Source: Prevotella aurantiaca JCM 15754
GTDB taxonomy: Bacteria > Bacteroidota > Bacteroidia > Bacteroidales > Bacteroidaceae
Assembly: GCF_000614025.1 (NCBI RefSeq)
Contig: NZ_BAKF01000007.1
Coordinates: 1 to 64,000 of the forward strand
Reading direction: 5' to 3'
Length of the DNA: 64,000 nucleotides
In this document: piece after piece, positions 18,406 through 28,974 of the stretch
How positions within the stretch are numbered: the first letter of the stretch is position 1
How the letters are laid out: each line of letters opens with the position of its first letter
The notes under the pieces: model-generated
Databases searched by the model: none
What the model saw: the letters and a program-made list of their open reading frames with translations, nothing else
What the model was told of the DNA's origin: nothing
Position numbers and translations under genes: made by a program

Positions 18406-19388
18406 TTATTGTTCGTTGTTTGTTTCCGATTGATTGTTCGGATAGACTTGAGACAGCACCTTTTCAGCATTCTTAGTGCTTACTTTTATTTTGTCGAAGC
18501 CTTCTCCATAGACACCAATTACTGAACTTTGGCTGACAAAAGCCAATGGGTCGATAATCTTGACAATGCGGAATATAGACTGACTTTCGTTGCGTTTTGC
18601 CATTAAGCAAATTACTTTTACGTCCTTTCCAGTGTACCAACCATGTCCATCAAGTATTGTTATGCCTCGGTCGCGTTCTTGCATGATAGCGTCAGCAATT
18701 TCTTCGTACTTCTTTGAAAATATGAGAAACTGCACAGATTGGCGTCTTAAGTTCATTACGTGGTCAAGTATGAAGCACTCAATAAACATGGTACATAAAC
18801 CGAAAACGACTTTATGCAGACGTTCAAGATAGCTTCCAAACTGTGGGAAGAGCATACAACTGCCTATAATACATATATCAACAGCCATTAGAACTTGGCT
18901 AATGAAATGTTTTTATATTTGTTTATACAGGCTGCCACAATATCTGTACCGCCCATACTGCCACCATTGAGGAAGATTACAGCCATTCCTGTACCTGTAA
19001 TACAACATCCCACAATGAGAGACATAAACTTTTGGTCTTCACCTAATATCTTTATAAAATTTCCACTCGTATCTAAAGGCATTAGTTCTTGTGCAAACTT
19101 TAGCATGAAATACAAGGCCACAATAGCATAAATAGTCTTCATCAAGAACTTTATGCCCAAGATTTTCAATGCAACGCCTAACAATGCGAGGTTGACAATC
19201 ATATAAGTGTTCTCCAGTTTAAACTGTGTTGCATAGTAAATAATAGCCGATAAACCTGTTACGCCACCTGTTACAATCTCGTAAGGCATTAAAAATACTG
19301 TGAATGCCGATGCATATAGAAGCAGACCTATTGTTATTAAGACATAGTCTTTTATCTCGCTTCTGATTAATTGTTGATTTATTGTCAT
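18406..19388 (-). pseudogene. YitT family membrane protein, frameshifted
   Basis: Two frames encode one YitT protein. The N-part (start ATG 19388, MTINQQLIRSEI) has about five membrane helices with FLMPYEIVTGGVTGLSAIIY and GGSMGGTDIVA. The C-part (to 18406) carries the DUF2179 domain (GITILDGHGWYTGKDVKVIC). The first frame stops in a TAATG overlap at 18888-18892. Adding one C to the plus strand at about 18893 (GG instead of G on the coding strand) restores SLAKVLMAVDICII and yields 327 codons. Function of the family is unknown. Probably a sequencing error, though a split, reinitiating pair is conceivable. Confidence 0.82.
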
Positions 19389-19404
19389 ATCCTGATAATT
19401 ATTA

Positions 19405-19443
19405 GGCACATTCGTGATTGTACTTTCAGTTCACGAATGTGCC
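19405..19443. terminator. Hairpin between leuS and YitT gene
   Basis: GGCACATTCGTG and CACGAATGTGCC form a perfect 12-bp stem with a 15-nt loop, just beyond the leuS stop. There is no long T tract, so it may be a weak terminator or an RNA processing element. Confidence 0.6.
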
Positions 19444-19454
19444 CTATTTAAAAT

Positions 19455-22308
19455 TTATTTATAAACGATGTTTACAATCTTCTTTGGTACAACTATCACT
19501 TTTACGATAGTTTTTCCTTCTGTGTATTTCAAACTTCTCTCATCGTTTACAGCTGCTTTTTCAATATCTTCCTTGCTTGCATCAGTAGGGAAAGTCATCT
19601 GAAAGCGTGCTTTTCCATTGAAAGAAATGGTGAGTTGAACCTCGTCTTCAGTCAGATTAGCTTCGTCAAGTTGGCCATTGTGCATCGCAAACACTATTCT
19701 TCTCACCAATCGCCTCCCAAAGTTCTTCAGCAATGTGTGGAGCAAATGGAGCTATTAAGATAAGTAAGCTGCGTAATAAGCCACGATTGTTGCACTTTTG
19801 CTGTCCCAACTCGTTTACACAAATCATGAAAGCAGAGATCGCAGTATTGTATGAGAACTGTTCTATATCGCCAGAAACCTTCTTTATAAGCTTATGAACA
19901 CTCTTTAACGACTCTTTTGAAGGTTCGTTGTCGTTTAATTCCTGTTGATATAGCTTCCAGAACTTCTTCAAAAAGCGGAAACAACCATCAATACCATTGG
20001 TGTCCCAAGGTTTACTTGCTTCGACAGGACCAAGGAACATTTCATACAAGCGTAAGGTATCAGCACCATATTGCTCTACGATAACGTCGGGATTGACTAC
20101 GTTGAACATAGACTTCGACATCTTTTCTACAGCCCAACCACAGATATACTTACCATCTTCAAGTATGAATTCGGCATTTTCGTATTCTGGACGCCATGAT
20201 TTGAAAGCTTCAATATCGAGTACATCGGCATGAACAATGTTCACATCTACGTGGATTGGTGTTGTTTCGTATTCACCTTTCAATCCATGACTTACGAATA
20301 CGGGAGCTTTAGAGTGGTCGTCTGAATTGATACGATATACAAAGTTAGAACGTCCTTGTATCATTCCTTGGTTCACCAACTTTTCGTACGGTTCTTCTTT
20401 GCAGCTATAACCATAGTCGTGAAGGAATTTATTCCAAAAACGACTATATATCAAGTGTCCAGTTGCATGTTCTGTTCCACCCACATATAGGTCTACATTC
20501 TGCCAGTATTCATCTACTTCCTTACCCACCAAAGCTTTGTTATTATGTGGATCCATATAACGAAGATAATAGGCAGAGCTACCTGCGAAGCCTGGCATTG
20601 TATTCAATTCCAATGGGAAGATAGTTTTATTGTCTATCAATTCCTTGTCTACAATCTTCTTATTCTGTTCGTCCCAAGCCCAAGCTTTTGCTCTTCCCAA
20701 TGGTGGTTCACCTGTTTCGGTTGGTTCAAATTTGTCGATTGAAGGCAATTCGAGCGGTAAGCATTCCGCTGGAACCATATAAGGCATACCATCTTTATAG
20801 TAAACTGGGAAGGGTTCGCCCCAATAACGCTGACGTGAGAAGATGGCATCGCGCAGGCGATAGTTCACCTTCACCTTGCCTAATCCTTGTTCTGTAACAT
20901 ACTTTTTTGTTGCTGCAATAGCTTCTTTCACCGTAAGTCCGTTCAAAGAAAAACCTCCTTCAACAGATTTTACTGGGCTATTGATAACAATACCTTCCTT
21001 TGCGTCGAAGCTTTCTTCCGAAACATCAGCACCTTCAATAAGTGGTCTGATTGGCAAATTGAAGTGTTTAGCAAATGCATAGTCGCGACTATCGTGTGCA
21101 GGTACAGCCATGATTGCACCTGTGCCATAGCCCGAAAGCACATATTCTGATATATAAATAGGAAGACGTTCACCTGTGAATGGGTTTATGCCGTACGAAC
21201 CCGTGAAGACACCAGTAACTTTTCGGTCGGTCATACGATCGCGTTCTGTACGTTTCTTTACGTATGCCAAATATTCTTCTACTTCTGTTTTCTGCTCTTC
21301 GGTTGTAAGTTCTGGAACCAATTCGCTTTCTGGTGCAAGTACCATAAAGGTTACACCAAACATGGTATCGGCACGTGTTGTAAAGATAGTAATGTCGTGT
21401 TCTATTTCTTTATTCTCATCTTTGCTGGGTGTAAGGCTTTTAAATACAACCTCTGTTCCCTCTGAACGGCCTATCCAATTGCGCTGTGTTTCTTTCATAG
21501 ACTCTGTCCAGTTTACCTTTTCCAAGCCTTCCAGCAAGCGTTGAGCGTAAGCTGATACACGCAGACACCATTGTTTCATTTTCTTTTGAACGACAGGATA
21601 GCCTCCACGTTCGCTAACTCCATCAACAACTTCGTCGTTTGCCAATACCGTTCCCAAGCCAGGGCACCAGTTTACCATTGTTTCGCCAAGATAAGCAATG
21701 CGGTAGTTCATCAGTATTTCTTGCTGTTCTTTCTCGCTCATGCTTGTCCAATTGCGGGCAGAGAATATTTTTTCTTCACCTTGCGCTACGTTGAGATTGA
21801 GTGTTCCCTCTTCTTCAAAATGGAGAACGAGGTCGGAAATAGGTTTTGCCTTACCATCGTTGTTATCATAATACGATTCAAACATACGTTGGAATGCCCA
21901 CTGTGTCCAATGATAGTATTCAGGATCGCAGGTGCGCACCTCACGATCCCAGTCGAAACAAAAGCCTATTTTATCTAATTGTTCACGATATCGTGCAATA
22001 TTTTTATCAGTTGTAATGGCTGGATGTTGTCCTGTTTGAATGGCATACTGCTCGGCAGGCAATCCGTAAGCATCGTATCCCATTGGGTTTAGCACGTTGA
22101 AACCCTGCAAACGCTTATAGCGAGCATAAATGTCGCTGGCTATATAGCCGAGAGGGTGTCCCACGTGTAGACCAGCTCCCGATGGATATGGGAACATGTT
22201 AAGCACGTAGAACTTTTGTTTGTTCTTATCTTCAACAACCTTATAGGTTTTGTTTTCAACCCATTTCTTCTGCCATTTCTTCTCAATGTCGGTGAAGTTG
22301 TATTCCAT
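19455..22308 (-). CDS. leuS: Leucine-tRNA ligase (frameshift near C-terminus)
   Basis: Charges tRNA-Leu. Start ATG 22308 ([16 protein letters not shown]); the longer frame to 22350 is unlikely. Motifs: HIGH-like [16 protein letters not shown], an editing-domain region ([12 protein letters not shown]), and [14 protein letters not shown]. The continuous frame stops at 19666 after AQWPT. The last ~70 residues ([20 protein letters not shown] onward) are in another frame ending at 19455. Restoring two bases at about 19668 gives WPTFDEAN and 951 aa, the normal length. An essential enzyme, so the lesion is most likely a sequencing error. A terminator-like hairpin follows. Confidence 0.92.
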
Positions 22309-22428
22309 TCTTATGTTTGTTTTATTTTGATTACGTCGTTTGTGAACCATAATTTTGGTAAGGCGAAAACGCTTCTCCCTACCCTACAATTAGTTCAAGT
22401 AAATAACAATGTGTTACTATCCAATTTG

Positions 22429-22436
22429 CAAAATTA
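22429..22436 (-). promoter_or_regulatory. -7 promoter element for leuS
   Basis: CAAAATTA reads TAATTTTG on the minus strand (TAnnTTTG), about 120 bp upstream of the leuS ATG. Confidence 0.35.
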
Positions 22437-22751
22437 CTAATTTTCATAGGGATAACAAGTCTTTTACCTAATTAATTTAGTGAAAAGCAGAAAAGAAGGG
22501 GCAGGTTACATATAATTGTTTGGCAGAAATATGATAGGAAATAATTTTCCTTTTTTGTTGGACAAGAACGTTGTTATTGGAGATTTGGGAGTGAATTAAC
22601 ATGTTTCTGGCCATAAACGATAATGGTTATATCTATAATTTATAGTCTTTCTAAAGTCCCTATTAACCTTTAAGCTGATAGGTGGAAAATGGTTTTGTTT
22701 TTGTAAATATAATCTCCTTAAAAAATAGTAGTTTCGGTTTTGTATTATAAT

Positions 22752-22866
22752 AGTGCCTGTTTTGCCTTGCAATATAGCACTTTTGCCTTGCAAAACAAGC
22801 CGTTTTATAACGTAAAACAATGGGTTTTATAAAGCGTTGATAAAGAGATTGTTATGCGAAATATAT
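22752..22866. repeat. 22-bp periodic array B (CAAAA/TTTTG type) with conserved tail
   Basis: TTTTG-N5-CAATA-N6-TTTTG-N5-CAAAA-N7-TTTTA-N5-TAAAA-N7-TTTTA: inverted pentamers with a 22-bp period. The 3' tail (CAATGGGTTTT, then GCGTTGATAAAGAGAT and GTTATGCGA) closely matches that of the array at 30029, and the upstream GTTTTTGTAAA is also shared. The rest of the gap 22437-22993 shows no gene. Confidence 0.8.
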
Positions 22867-22993
22867 GCTTTAGAAAATATTTTACATGCTTTTGTTCTAT
22901 GTAAATTAGAGGTTATGAGAAGGAATTGATACTTCTTTATTTTACAATAGAGTATGATTATTTAAGTTTGATTAGTATGTAAAATAAACTAAA

Positions 22994-24034
22994 TTACAAG
23001 TTTAACCGTTCAATAATGGCATTTGGACTAATACTATTCATGCATTCAAAGTCGCCACGGTGGCACGGTTTGTTACCGAATACAGAGCAAGGGCGGCATT
23101 CCAATTCGGTGTTTTGCACGGTATCTTCCTCTTTTTGGTTCCAACCGAGGAACCCACAGTAAGGGTGAGTGGCTCCCCAAACGCTTACAACACGTGTTCC
23201 AACGAGAGAAGCAAGATGCATATTGGCACTGTCCATAGAAATCATGGCGTCAAGATGGCTAATTAAAATAAGCTCTTCGTTAAGTCCATGCAGCACTTCA
23301 GAAGCGCAAATGCAGCCTTTATACTTTGTTGCCCATGCGTTAAGGATTTGTTTTTCTTCTTTTCCGCCTCCAAAAAAGAATATGCGGAGATTGGGATATT
23401 TCGTAGAAAGCACCTTTACAACTTCTTCCATCTTCTCTATTGGATACATCTTTCCATTGTGAGCAGCAAAAGGAGCAATACCTATCCAGCGTTCGCCATT
23501 AGGTTTTTCACCTATTATATTAGGGAGCTGTGAGAGCTGGTTGCCACCATTTGCAAATAAAGAGTTATAAGAAAGATTGATGGGATAGCCCAATTTGGTT
23601 AATACTTCTGCATAGTTTTGGAACGATGTGGGCTGTTGTTCCATAACTTTATCCTTTTTCTGGCACAGCTTTCGCTTACCATTCTTGTGCTTATCAATGT
23701 GTGCTGTTTTGTTTCCAGCAAGGAAAAAGCGTGTTCTTATGTATTTTGAGCGTAGCACATTATGGAAATCGGCAATGGCTGTAGGCTGTTTTGCCTTCAG
23801 CCTGCCGTATAGTTGGTTCAGTCCCTTAATGCCTTTGTATTCGTTTTTCAAGTCAGCTACAAAGAAATCTACATTCTTTGGCATATTGCTGAAAAATGCT
23901 TGGGCAAATGGACGAGAAATAACGCTGATGCGAAGATTGGGATATTGATGTGCAAGAGAATAGACCACAGGGACCGTCATAGCAACGTCGCCCATAGCAG
24001 AGAAGCGTATGATGATGATGTGATTGGTCTTCAC
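22994..24034 (-). CDS. Glycosyltransferase family 9 (heptosyltransferase-like)
   Basis: 346 residues, GT-B fold. The N-terminus IIIRFSAMGDVAMTVPVVYS is the usual ADP-heptose:LPS heptosyltransferase start. The C-domain has the nucleotide-sugar site MISMDSANMHLASLVGTRVV, then WGATHPYCGF. It probably adds a core sugar to lipid A/LPS at the inner face of the inner membrane. It starts with GTG, overlapping the TGA stop of the DUF4254 gene (GTGA at 24031-24034), so the two are translationally coupled. Four Cys cluster near the C-terminus (ECRPCSVFGNKPCHRGDFEC), as in relatives from this phylum. Confidence 0.88.
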   Translation of the reverse strand: MKTNHIIIIRFSAMGDVAMTVPVVYSLAHQYPNLRISVISRPFAQAFFSNMPKNVDFFVADLKNEYKGIKGLNQLYGRLKAKQPTAIADFHNVLRSKYIRTRFFLAGNKTAHIDKHKNGKRKLCQKKDKVMEQQPTSFQNYAEVLTKLGYPINLSYNSLFANGGNQLSQLPNIIGEKPNGERWIGIAPFAAHNGKMYPIEKMEEVVKVLSTKYPNLRIFFFGGGKEEKQILNAWATKYKGCICASEVLHGLNEELILISHLDAMISMDSANMHLASLVGTRVVSVWGATHPYCGFLGWNQKEEDTVQNTELECRPCSVFGNKPCHRGDFECMNSISPNAIIERLNL

Positions 24035-24639
24035 CTTTTACTTTTTGTATAGTACAGGTTGGTAGCAGGGTCGTTGTACATCTTCATTTGGCGATAAACC
24101 TTCATGTATTTACGTCCTGCTTGGATGTCATCAAGCAATTGGTCGATAGCAGTTCCTAGGTCTACTTGTTGTTCAAGTAGTACGTTCAACTTGTTTTTGC
24201 ACTTTTGAATGTGTTCTGCAGAGGCATCGGTGCGTTCAGCTTGCTCCTTCATATGATATATTTTGAGTGCAAGAATAGACAAACGGTCTACTGCCCATGC
24301 TGGACTTTCAGTATTGATGGTAGCTCCTTCTTGTACTTTCACGTCAGAAGATAATTGGCGGAAGTATGAGTCAATCTGTTCTACAAGGTCTGTACGGTCT
24401 TGGTTAGAACGGTCAATACGACGCTTTAGACTCATTCCATCTTCTGGAGCGATGTGCGGATCGCGTATAAGGTCTTCGAAATGCCACTGAACTGTATCAA
24501 TCCAGCACTTCAAATACAATCTGTTTTCAATAGAATCTCTTTCGTATGGATTATTAATAGGTGTGTCTACATTGTCCGTGATGTGGTAATCGCGGATAGC
24601 TTGACTAAAAATCTCATTACAATGTTCCGTGAATGACAT
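24031..24639 (-). CDS. DUF4254 domain-containing protein
   Basis: 202 residues from the ATG at 24639; the longer frame to 24762 would add a hydrophobic leader that overlaps the promoter. Soluble and helical, with motifs typical of DUF4254 (NPYERDSIENRLYLKCWIDT, VQWHFEDLIRDP, AWAVDRLSILALKIYHM). The family is commonly encoded beside LPS heptosyltransferases, as here, with a GTGA overlap, which suggests a role in LPS core assembly. Its biochemical function is unknown. Confidence 0.88.
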   Translation of the reverse strand: MSFTEHCNEIFSQAIRDYHITDNVDTPINNPYERDSIENRLYLKCWIDTVQWHFEDLIRDPHIAPEDGMSLKRRIDRSNQDRTDLVEQIDSYFRQLSSDVKVQEGATINTESPAWAVDRLSILALKIYHMKEQAERTDASAEHIQKCKNKLNVLLEQQVDLGTAIDQLLDDIQAGRKYMKVYRQMKMYNDPATNLYYTKSKR

Positions 24640-24664
24640 ATTTTTTCTCTTTTTATTTTTTCTG

Positions 24665-24696
24665 CAAATATAGCTCAAATAAATCATATACACAAA
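24665..24696 (-). promoter_or_regulatory. Promoter of the DUF4254-GT9 operon
   Basis: On the minus strand TTTG (24693-24696) is followed after 20 nt by TATATTTG (24665-24672), a good match to TTTG-N19-21-TAnnTTTG. Confidence 0.6.
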
Positions 24697-24833
24697 ATAA
24701 AAGCAAGGCATTTTTACATATGAAAGACCCTTTATGATAAAAGATATAATACAACGATACACGAAAGGTGGTTAAAATGATTCACCGAAGAAGTACAAGT
24801 AAGTTTCTAATCATCTGTTATAATGTATTGATT

Positions 24834-24899
24834 TAGCGCAATATAATAGCAAAAGTGCTATTTTTATTGCACAAATGCATATAGTTTGTGCATAGATAA
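24834..24899. repeat. Degenerate 22-bp periodic element
   Basis: GCAATATAATAGCAAAAGTG, TGCTATTTTTATTGCACAA and a following TTTGTGCAT segment fall on an approximate 22-bp period with inverted arms (ATAGCA/TGCTAT, GCACAA/TTGTGC). Weaker than the other arrays. It lies just upstream of the acpP promoter. Confidence 0.35.
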
Positions 24900-24919
24900 G
24901 TGCTTTTTTAAGCAAAAAA

Positions 24920-24951
24920 TTTGCGTGTATGGAAAAATTATCTTTCCTTTG
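24920..24951 (+). promoter_or_regulatory. acpP promoter
   Basis: TTTG at 24920-24923, a 20-nt spacer and TTCCTTTG at 24944-24951 (one mismatch to TAnnTTTG). Start of transcription would be near 24958, about 48 nt before the ATG. Confidence 0.5.
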
Positions 24952-25005
24952 CAGCCGAATTTTAGAGTTAGAAAGTTAATATTAAACATTTTAAAACTTA
25001 CGATT

Positions 25006-25242
25006 ATGTCAGAAATTGAATCAAAGGTAAAAGCAATTATCGTAGATAAGCTTGGTGTAGACGAAGCAGAAGTTAAGCCAGAAGCAAGTTTCACAAACGA
25101 CCTCGGCGCTGATTCTTTGGATACAGTTGAACTTATTATGGAGTTTGAGAAGGAATTTGGTATCTCTATTCCAGACGATAAGGCAGAAAAGATTGCTACT
25201 GTAGGCGATGCCATTGCTTATATCCAAGAGAACGCAAAGTAA
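25006..25242 (+). CDS. acpP: Acyl carrier protein
   Basis: 78 residues from the ATG at 25006; the upstream in-frame codons have no protein character. The phosphopantetheine attachment Ser is in [10 protein letters not shown]. The protein is strongly acidic and four-helical. It carries growing fatty acyl chains for the FAS II enzymes. fabF follows 259 bp downstream after a hairpin and a repeat, so fabF may be only partly co-transcribed. Confidence 0.95.
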   Translation: MSEIESKVKAIIVDKLGVDEAEVKPEASFTNDLGADSLDTVELIMEFEKEFGISIPDDKAEKIATVGDAIAYIQENAK

Positions 25243-25260
25243 GAAGATATATAAATGATG

Positions 25261-25290
25261 GTTGGGAGCTTCGGCTTCCAACTAACTTTT
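25261..25290 (+). terminator. UUCG-loop terminator after acpP
   Basis: GTTGGGAGC-TTCG-GCTTCCAAC forms a 9-bp stem with a stable UUCG tetraloop, followed by TAACTTTT. It probably attenuates transcription so that acpP is made in excess over fabF. Confidence 0.65.
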
Positions 25291-25358
25291 AATCTTTAAC
25301 ATTTACTTATTTCTTACTTAGGTTTCGTTCATTCAGAGTCTAAGACAAGAAAAGGAAG

Positions 25359-25431
25359 TTAAGGAGTTAAGCTAATCGTTTTACTTACGTTTTAGAACTG
25401 TTATAGTAGAACTTATTGCTTAACTCCTTAA
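25359..25431. repeat. Long-hairpin element, copy 1
   Basis: TTAAGGAGTTAAGC and GCTTAACTCCTTAA are perfect 14-bp inverted ends of a 73-bp element. A copy with nearly the same ends lies at 35360-35437. It is in the acpP-fabF gap. Confidence 0.65.
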
Positions 25432-25501
25432 TTTTATTCTCTGAAAAGAAACCAAAGGCGTCTCGTAAAATCACGATGACAGAATTTAAATTAGCAAATT
25501 A

Positions 25502-26764
25502 ATGGAACTAAAAAGAGTAGTAGTAACAGGACTTGGTGCAGTTACTCCATTGGGAAACAATCCTGAAGAAACATGGAAAGCAATGCTCGAAGGTAAGAGT
25601 GGTGCTGGTCCTATTACTAAATTCGATACAACTAATTTTAAAACAAAGTTCGCTTGTGAGGTAAAAGACCTTAATGTGAACGATTATATCGATCGTAAAG
25701 AGGCACGTAAACTAGACCGTTATACACAATTGGCACTCGTTAGTGCTATTCAAGGCGTAGAAGATTGTGGAATAGATTTGGAAAAAGCAGATAAAAACCG
25801 CATAGGTGTGGTTTATGGTGTAGGTATTGGTGGTATCAAAACCTTTGAAGAGGAAATCAGTTATTATGCTCTTCATAGAGAAGATGGTCCTAAGTTCAAT
25901 CCTTTCTTTATACCAAAGATGATTGCCGACATTGCTTCTGGACACATTAGCATTCGTTTCGGTTTCCATGGTCCTAACTTTACCACAACATCGGCTTGTG
26001 CTTCATCTACAAATGCCATTGGTGCAGCGTTCAATTTAATTCGATTGGGCAAAGCAGATATGATTATTAGTGGTGGAGCTGAGGCTGCTATTACCGAATC
26101 AGGAGTAGGTGGCTTTAATGCAATGCACGCCCTTTCAACTCGCAATGACGATGCAGAACATGCTTCTCGTCCTTTCTCTGCAAGCCGTGATGGCTTTGTT
26201 ATGGGTGAAGGAGCAGGCTGTTTAGTTCTCGAAGAGTTGGAACACGCAAAGGCTCGTGGCGCTAAGATATACGCAGAGTTGGTTGGTGAAGGCGAATCAG
26301 CCGATGCTCACCACATCACAGCGTCACATCCAGAAGGTTTAGGAGCGCACTTGGTAATGCAAGCAGCTCTCGATGATGCAGGTTTGAAGCCTGAAGACAT
26401 CGACTATATCAATGTTCATGGTACATCAACTCCTGTAGGTGACGTATCAGAAGTAAAGGCTATTGCTCAGCTTTTCGGTGAATCAGCCTTCAAACTCAAT
26501 ATTTCGTCAACAAAGAGTATGACTGGACACTTGCTTGGAGCTGCTGGTGCAGTTGAAGCAATGGCTTGTGTGCTCTCTGTTCAAAACGATATTATCCCTC
26601 CAACCATTAACCATGAAGAGGAAGATAAGGACGAAGAAATTGACTACAACCTGAATTTTACGTTCAATAAGGCCCAGAAACGCGAAGTACGTGCTGCACT
26701 TAGCAATACATTCGGCTTTGGAGGCCACAATGCTTGCGTGATTTTCAAGAAGTATGCTGAATAA
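25502..26764 (+). CDS. fabF: 3-oxoacyl-ACP synthase II
   Basis: 420 residues, thiolase-fold condensing enzyme of fatty acid elongation. It starts at MELKRVVVTGLGAVTPLG. The catalytic Cys is in TTSACASSTNAIG and the two His are in NVHGTSTPVGD and KSMTGHLLGAAGAVEA. Normal length. It follows acpP, and the rnc start overlaps its end by 11 bp, a gene order (acpP-fabF-rnc) conserved in Bacteroidota. Confidence 0.96.
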   Translation: MELKRVVVTGLGAVTPLGNNPEETWKAMLEGKSGAGPITKFDTTNFKTKFACEVKDLNVNDYIDRKEARKLDRYTQLALVSAIQGVEDCGIDLEKADKNRIGVVYGVGIGGIKTFEEEISYYALHREDGPKFNPFFIPKMIADIASGHISIRFGFHGPNFTTTSACASSTNAIGAAFNLIRLGKADMIISGGAEAAITESGVGGFNAMHALSTRNDDAEHASRPFSASRDGFVMGEGAGCLVLEELEHAKARGAKIYAELVGEGESADAHHITASHPEGLGAHLVMQAALDDAGLKPEDIDYINVHGTSTPVGDVSEVKAIAQLFGESAFKLNISSTKSMTGHLLGAAGAVEAMACVLSVQNDIIPPTINHEEEDKDEEIDYNLNFTFNKAQKREVRAALSNTFGFGGHNACVIFKKYAE

Positions 26765-27713
26765 AATTATCGATAGAATAAAGCTCCCTTTCCGCAAGGA
26801 AAAGGAGCTTTATTTGTCTTTATACCAAATAATAGGGGTGCTTCCCCATAACCTTTCCTATTATAAAACCGCTCTTTTGCACAAGAGTGTGGCTCGAAGG
26901 AACGAGAAAGGGAAGCCCGTTAATAACGAACGCTTAGAGTTTCTGGGCGATGCCATATTAGATGCCATTGTGGGCGATATTGTTTATGCGCGCTTTCCTG
27001 GTAAACGTGAAGGCTTTCTCACCAATACTCGCTCGAAGATTGTGCAGCGCGAGACCCTTAATAGATTAGCCAACGACTTGGGAATAACGAAGTTAATCTT
27101 ATCGAGTGGACATTCTCAATCACACAATAGCTATCTAGGTGGTAATGCTTTTGAGGCTTTAGTGGGCGCATTATACCTTGACCATGGCTACACAGCCTGC
27201 ATGAAGTTTATGCAACGACAAATCTTAGGCGACCTTATCAATATTGATAAGCTGGCTTATAAGGAGGTAAACTTCAAGTCAAAGCTTATAGAATGGACAC
27301 AGAAACACAAGGTTTGCCTTGAGTTTAAGCCGCTTTCTTTCGGTAAGGATAAGGAAGGTAGTCCTACTTTTAGCTTCCAAGTTGTGTTGGAAGGCATTGC
27401 TTGTGGTGAAGGAAATGGCTATTCGAAGAAAGAAAGTCAGCAAGAAGCTGCAAAAGTAACCCTCCAACGTATTCGTAAAGAGGCAAAGTTTGCTGATAAA
27501 ATCTTTGCTGCCAAGAAGCAACGCATTGCTTTGGAAGAACCAGGAAGTTCCAATACTATTGAAACAACGGAGGAAGAGGCACTTATTTTGCAATCGTCTG
27601 TTGAGCCAAACGATACCCTTTCTGTTGTAGAAGAGCAAGAACAAGTTTCTGTTACCGAAATCGACGAGAAGGAAAGCATAATAGCTGAGGCTGAAGCGAA
27701 GGCGTTTGAATAA
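26754..27713 (+). CDS. rnc: Ribonuclease III
   Basis: 319 residues. The RNase III domain (about 20-165) has the signature ERLEFLGDAILDAIVGD and a second catalytic acidic patch in FEALVGALYLD. A double-stranded RNA-binding domain (about 175-250) follows. The Glu-rich tail of about 70 residues is longer than in E. coli and probably disordered. It processes rRNA precursors and double-stranded RNA. Its ATG lies within the last codons of fabF, so translation is coupled. Confidence 0.95.
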   Translation: MLNKIIDRIKLPFRKEKELYLSLYQIIGVLPHNLSYYKTALLHKSVARRNEKGKPVNNERLEFLGDAILDAIVGDIVYARFPGKREGFLTNTRSKIVQRETLNRLANDLGITKLILSSGHSQSHNSYLGGNAFEALVGALYLDHGYTACMKFMQRQILGDLINIDKLAYKEVNFKSKLIEWTQKHKVCLEFKPLSFGKDKEGSPTFSFQVVLEGIACGEGNGYSKKESQQEAAKVTLQRIRKEAKFADKIFAAKKQRIALEEPGSSNTIETTEEEALILQSSVEPNDTLSVVEEQEQVSVTEIDEKESIIAEAEAKAFE

Positions 27714-27784
27714 AGCTATAATAGCAATACGGCCAAACGCAAAGTATCCCGAAGAATTGAAATTGAGGTGTAAAATAATGTTCT

Positions 27785-27820
27785 TTTGGTAATCAATATC
27801 AAAATAAAGCAGTATTTTTG
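27785..27820 (+). promoter_or_regulatory. Promoter of ychF-lgt
   Basis: TTTG at 27785-27788 and TATTTTTG at 27813-27820 (24-nt spacing, slightly long), 31 bp before the ychF ATG. Confidence 0.5.
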
Positions 27821-27851
27821 CACTACAAAGAAATAAACGTTTATTTAGAAT

Positions 27852-28955
27852 ATGGCATTAAAATGTGGTATAGTAGGTTTGCCAAACGTTGGCAAATCTA
27901 CACTTTTCAACTGTCTGAGCAGTGCCAAAGCACAGGCAGCAAACTTTCCTTTTTGTACAATTGAACCTAACTTGGGTGTTATCACTGTGCCCGATGAGCG
28001 CTTGAACAAGCTCGCTGAGATTGTTCACCCCGGCCGAATTGTGCCTGCTACCTGTGAGATAGTAGATATTGCTGGTCTTGTTAAGGGTGCAAGTAAGGGC
28101 GAAGGACTGGGCAATAAGTTCCTTGGCAACATTCGAGAGTGCGATGCAATTATTCATGTTATACGCTGTTTCGAAGACGATAACATCGTTCGGGAAGGTG
28201 GAGCAGCCGTAAATCCAGTTGAAGACAAAGAGATTATAGATACCGAACTCCAGCTTAAGGATCTTGAAACCATAGAGGCTCAGCTTGCTAAACAACAGAA
28301 AGTAGCTGCTGCAGGCAACAAAGATGCTAAGGTTATGGTAGCCGTTCTTGAAGCTTACAAGGCTGTTTTGGAGCAAGGAAAGAATGCTCGTAGCGTGCAA
28401 TTCGATAGTAAAGAAGAGCAACAAGCGGCTCACGACCTTTTCCTTCTTACTACAAAGCCTGTTCTTTACGTTTGTAATGTAGACGAAAACAGTGCCAAAG
28501 ATGGTAACGAATACAGCAAGCAAGTAGAGAGAATAGCTGCTGAGGAAGGTGCAGAAGCGATGATTATTGCTGCAAAGACGGAAGAAGACATTGCATCGTT
28601 AGAGAGTTACGAAGACAAGAAGCTCTTCCTCGACGAGCTCGGATTGGAGCAAAGTGGTGTAAACCGCCTCATCAATAAGGCTTATCACCTCTTAAATCTT
28701 CAGACATTCATTACTGCTGGCGAGATGGAAGTAAAGGCATGGACATTCCATAAAGGCTGGAAAGCTCCTCAATGTGCAGGTGTTATCCATACAGACTTTG
28801 AGAAAGGATTCATTCGTGCAGAGGTTATTAAGTACGAAGACTATCTCAAGTATGGTTCTGAAGCAGCCGTTCGCGAAGCTGGAAAGCTTGGCGTAGAAGG
28901 CAAAGAATACATTGTTCAAGACGGAGACATCATGCATTTCCGTTTCAACGTATAG
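27852..28955 (+). CDS. ychF: Redox-regulated ATPase YchF (Obg family)
   Basis: 367 residues. G1 motif [12 protein letters not shown], switch/G3 [16 protein letters not shown], then the coiled-coil insertion (about 120-200) and the C-terminal TGS domain ([20 protein letters not shown]). YchF prefers ATP over GTP and binds the ribosome; it acts in stress and translation quality control. It is followed after 19 bp by lgt. Confidence 0.95.
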   Translation: MALKCGIVGLPNVGKSTLFNCLSSAKAQAANFPFCTIEPNLGVITVPDERLNKLAEIVHPGRIVPATCEIVDIAGLVKGASKGEGLGNKFLGNIRECDAIIHVIRCFEDDNIVREGGAAVNPVEDKEIIDTELQLKDLETIEAQLAKQQKVAAAGNKDAKVMVAVLEAYKAVLEQGKNARSVQFDSKEEQQAAHDLFLLTTKPVLYVCNVDENSAKDGNEYSKQVERIAAEEGAEAMIIAAKTEEDIASLESYEDKKLFLDELGLEQSGVNRLINKAYHLLNLQTFITAGEMEVKAWTFHKGWKAPQCAGVIHTDFEKGFIRAEVIKYEDYLKYGSEAAVREAGKLGVEGKEYIVQDGDIMHFRFNV

Positions 28956-28974
28956 TTTTAAGGAGGATTAGATA

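Noticed and set aside
22596..22820. Minus-strand frame of 74 codons
   Set aside because: It lies across the 22-bp periodic array; its repeats (LQGKSAILQGKTG) come from the DNA repeat and not from a protein family.
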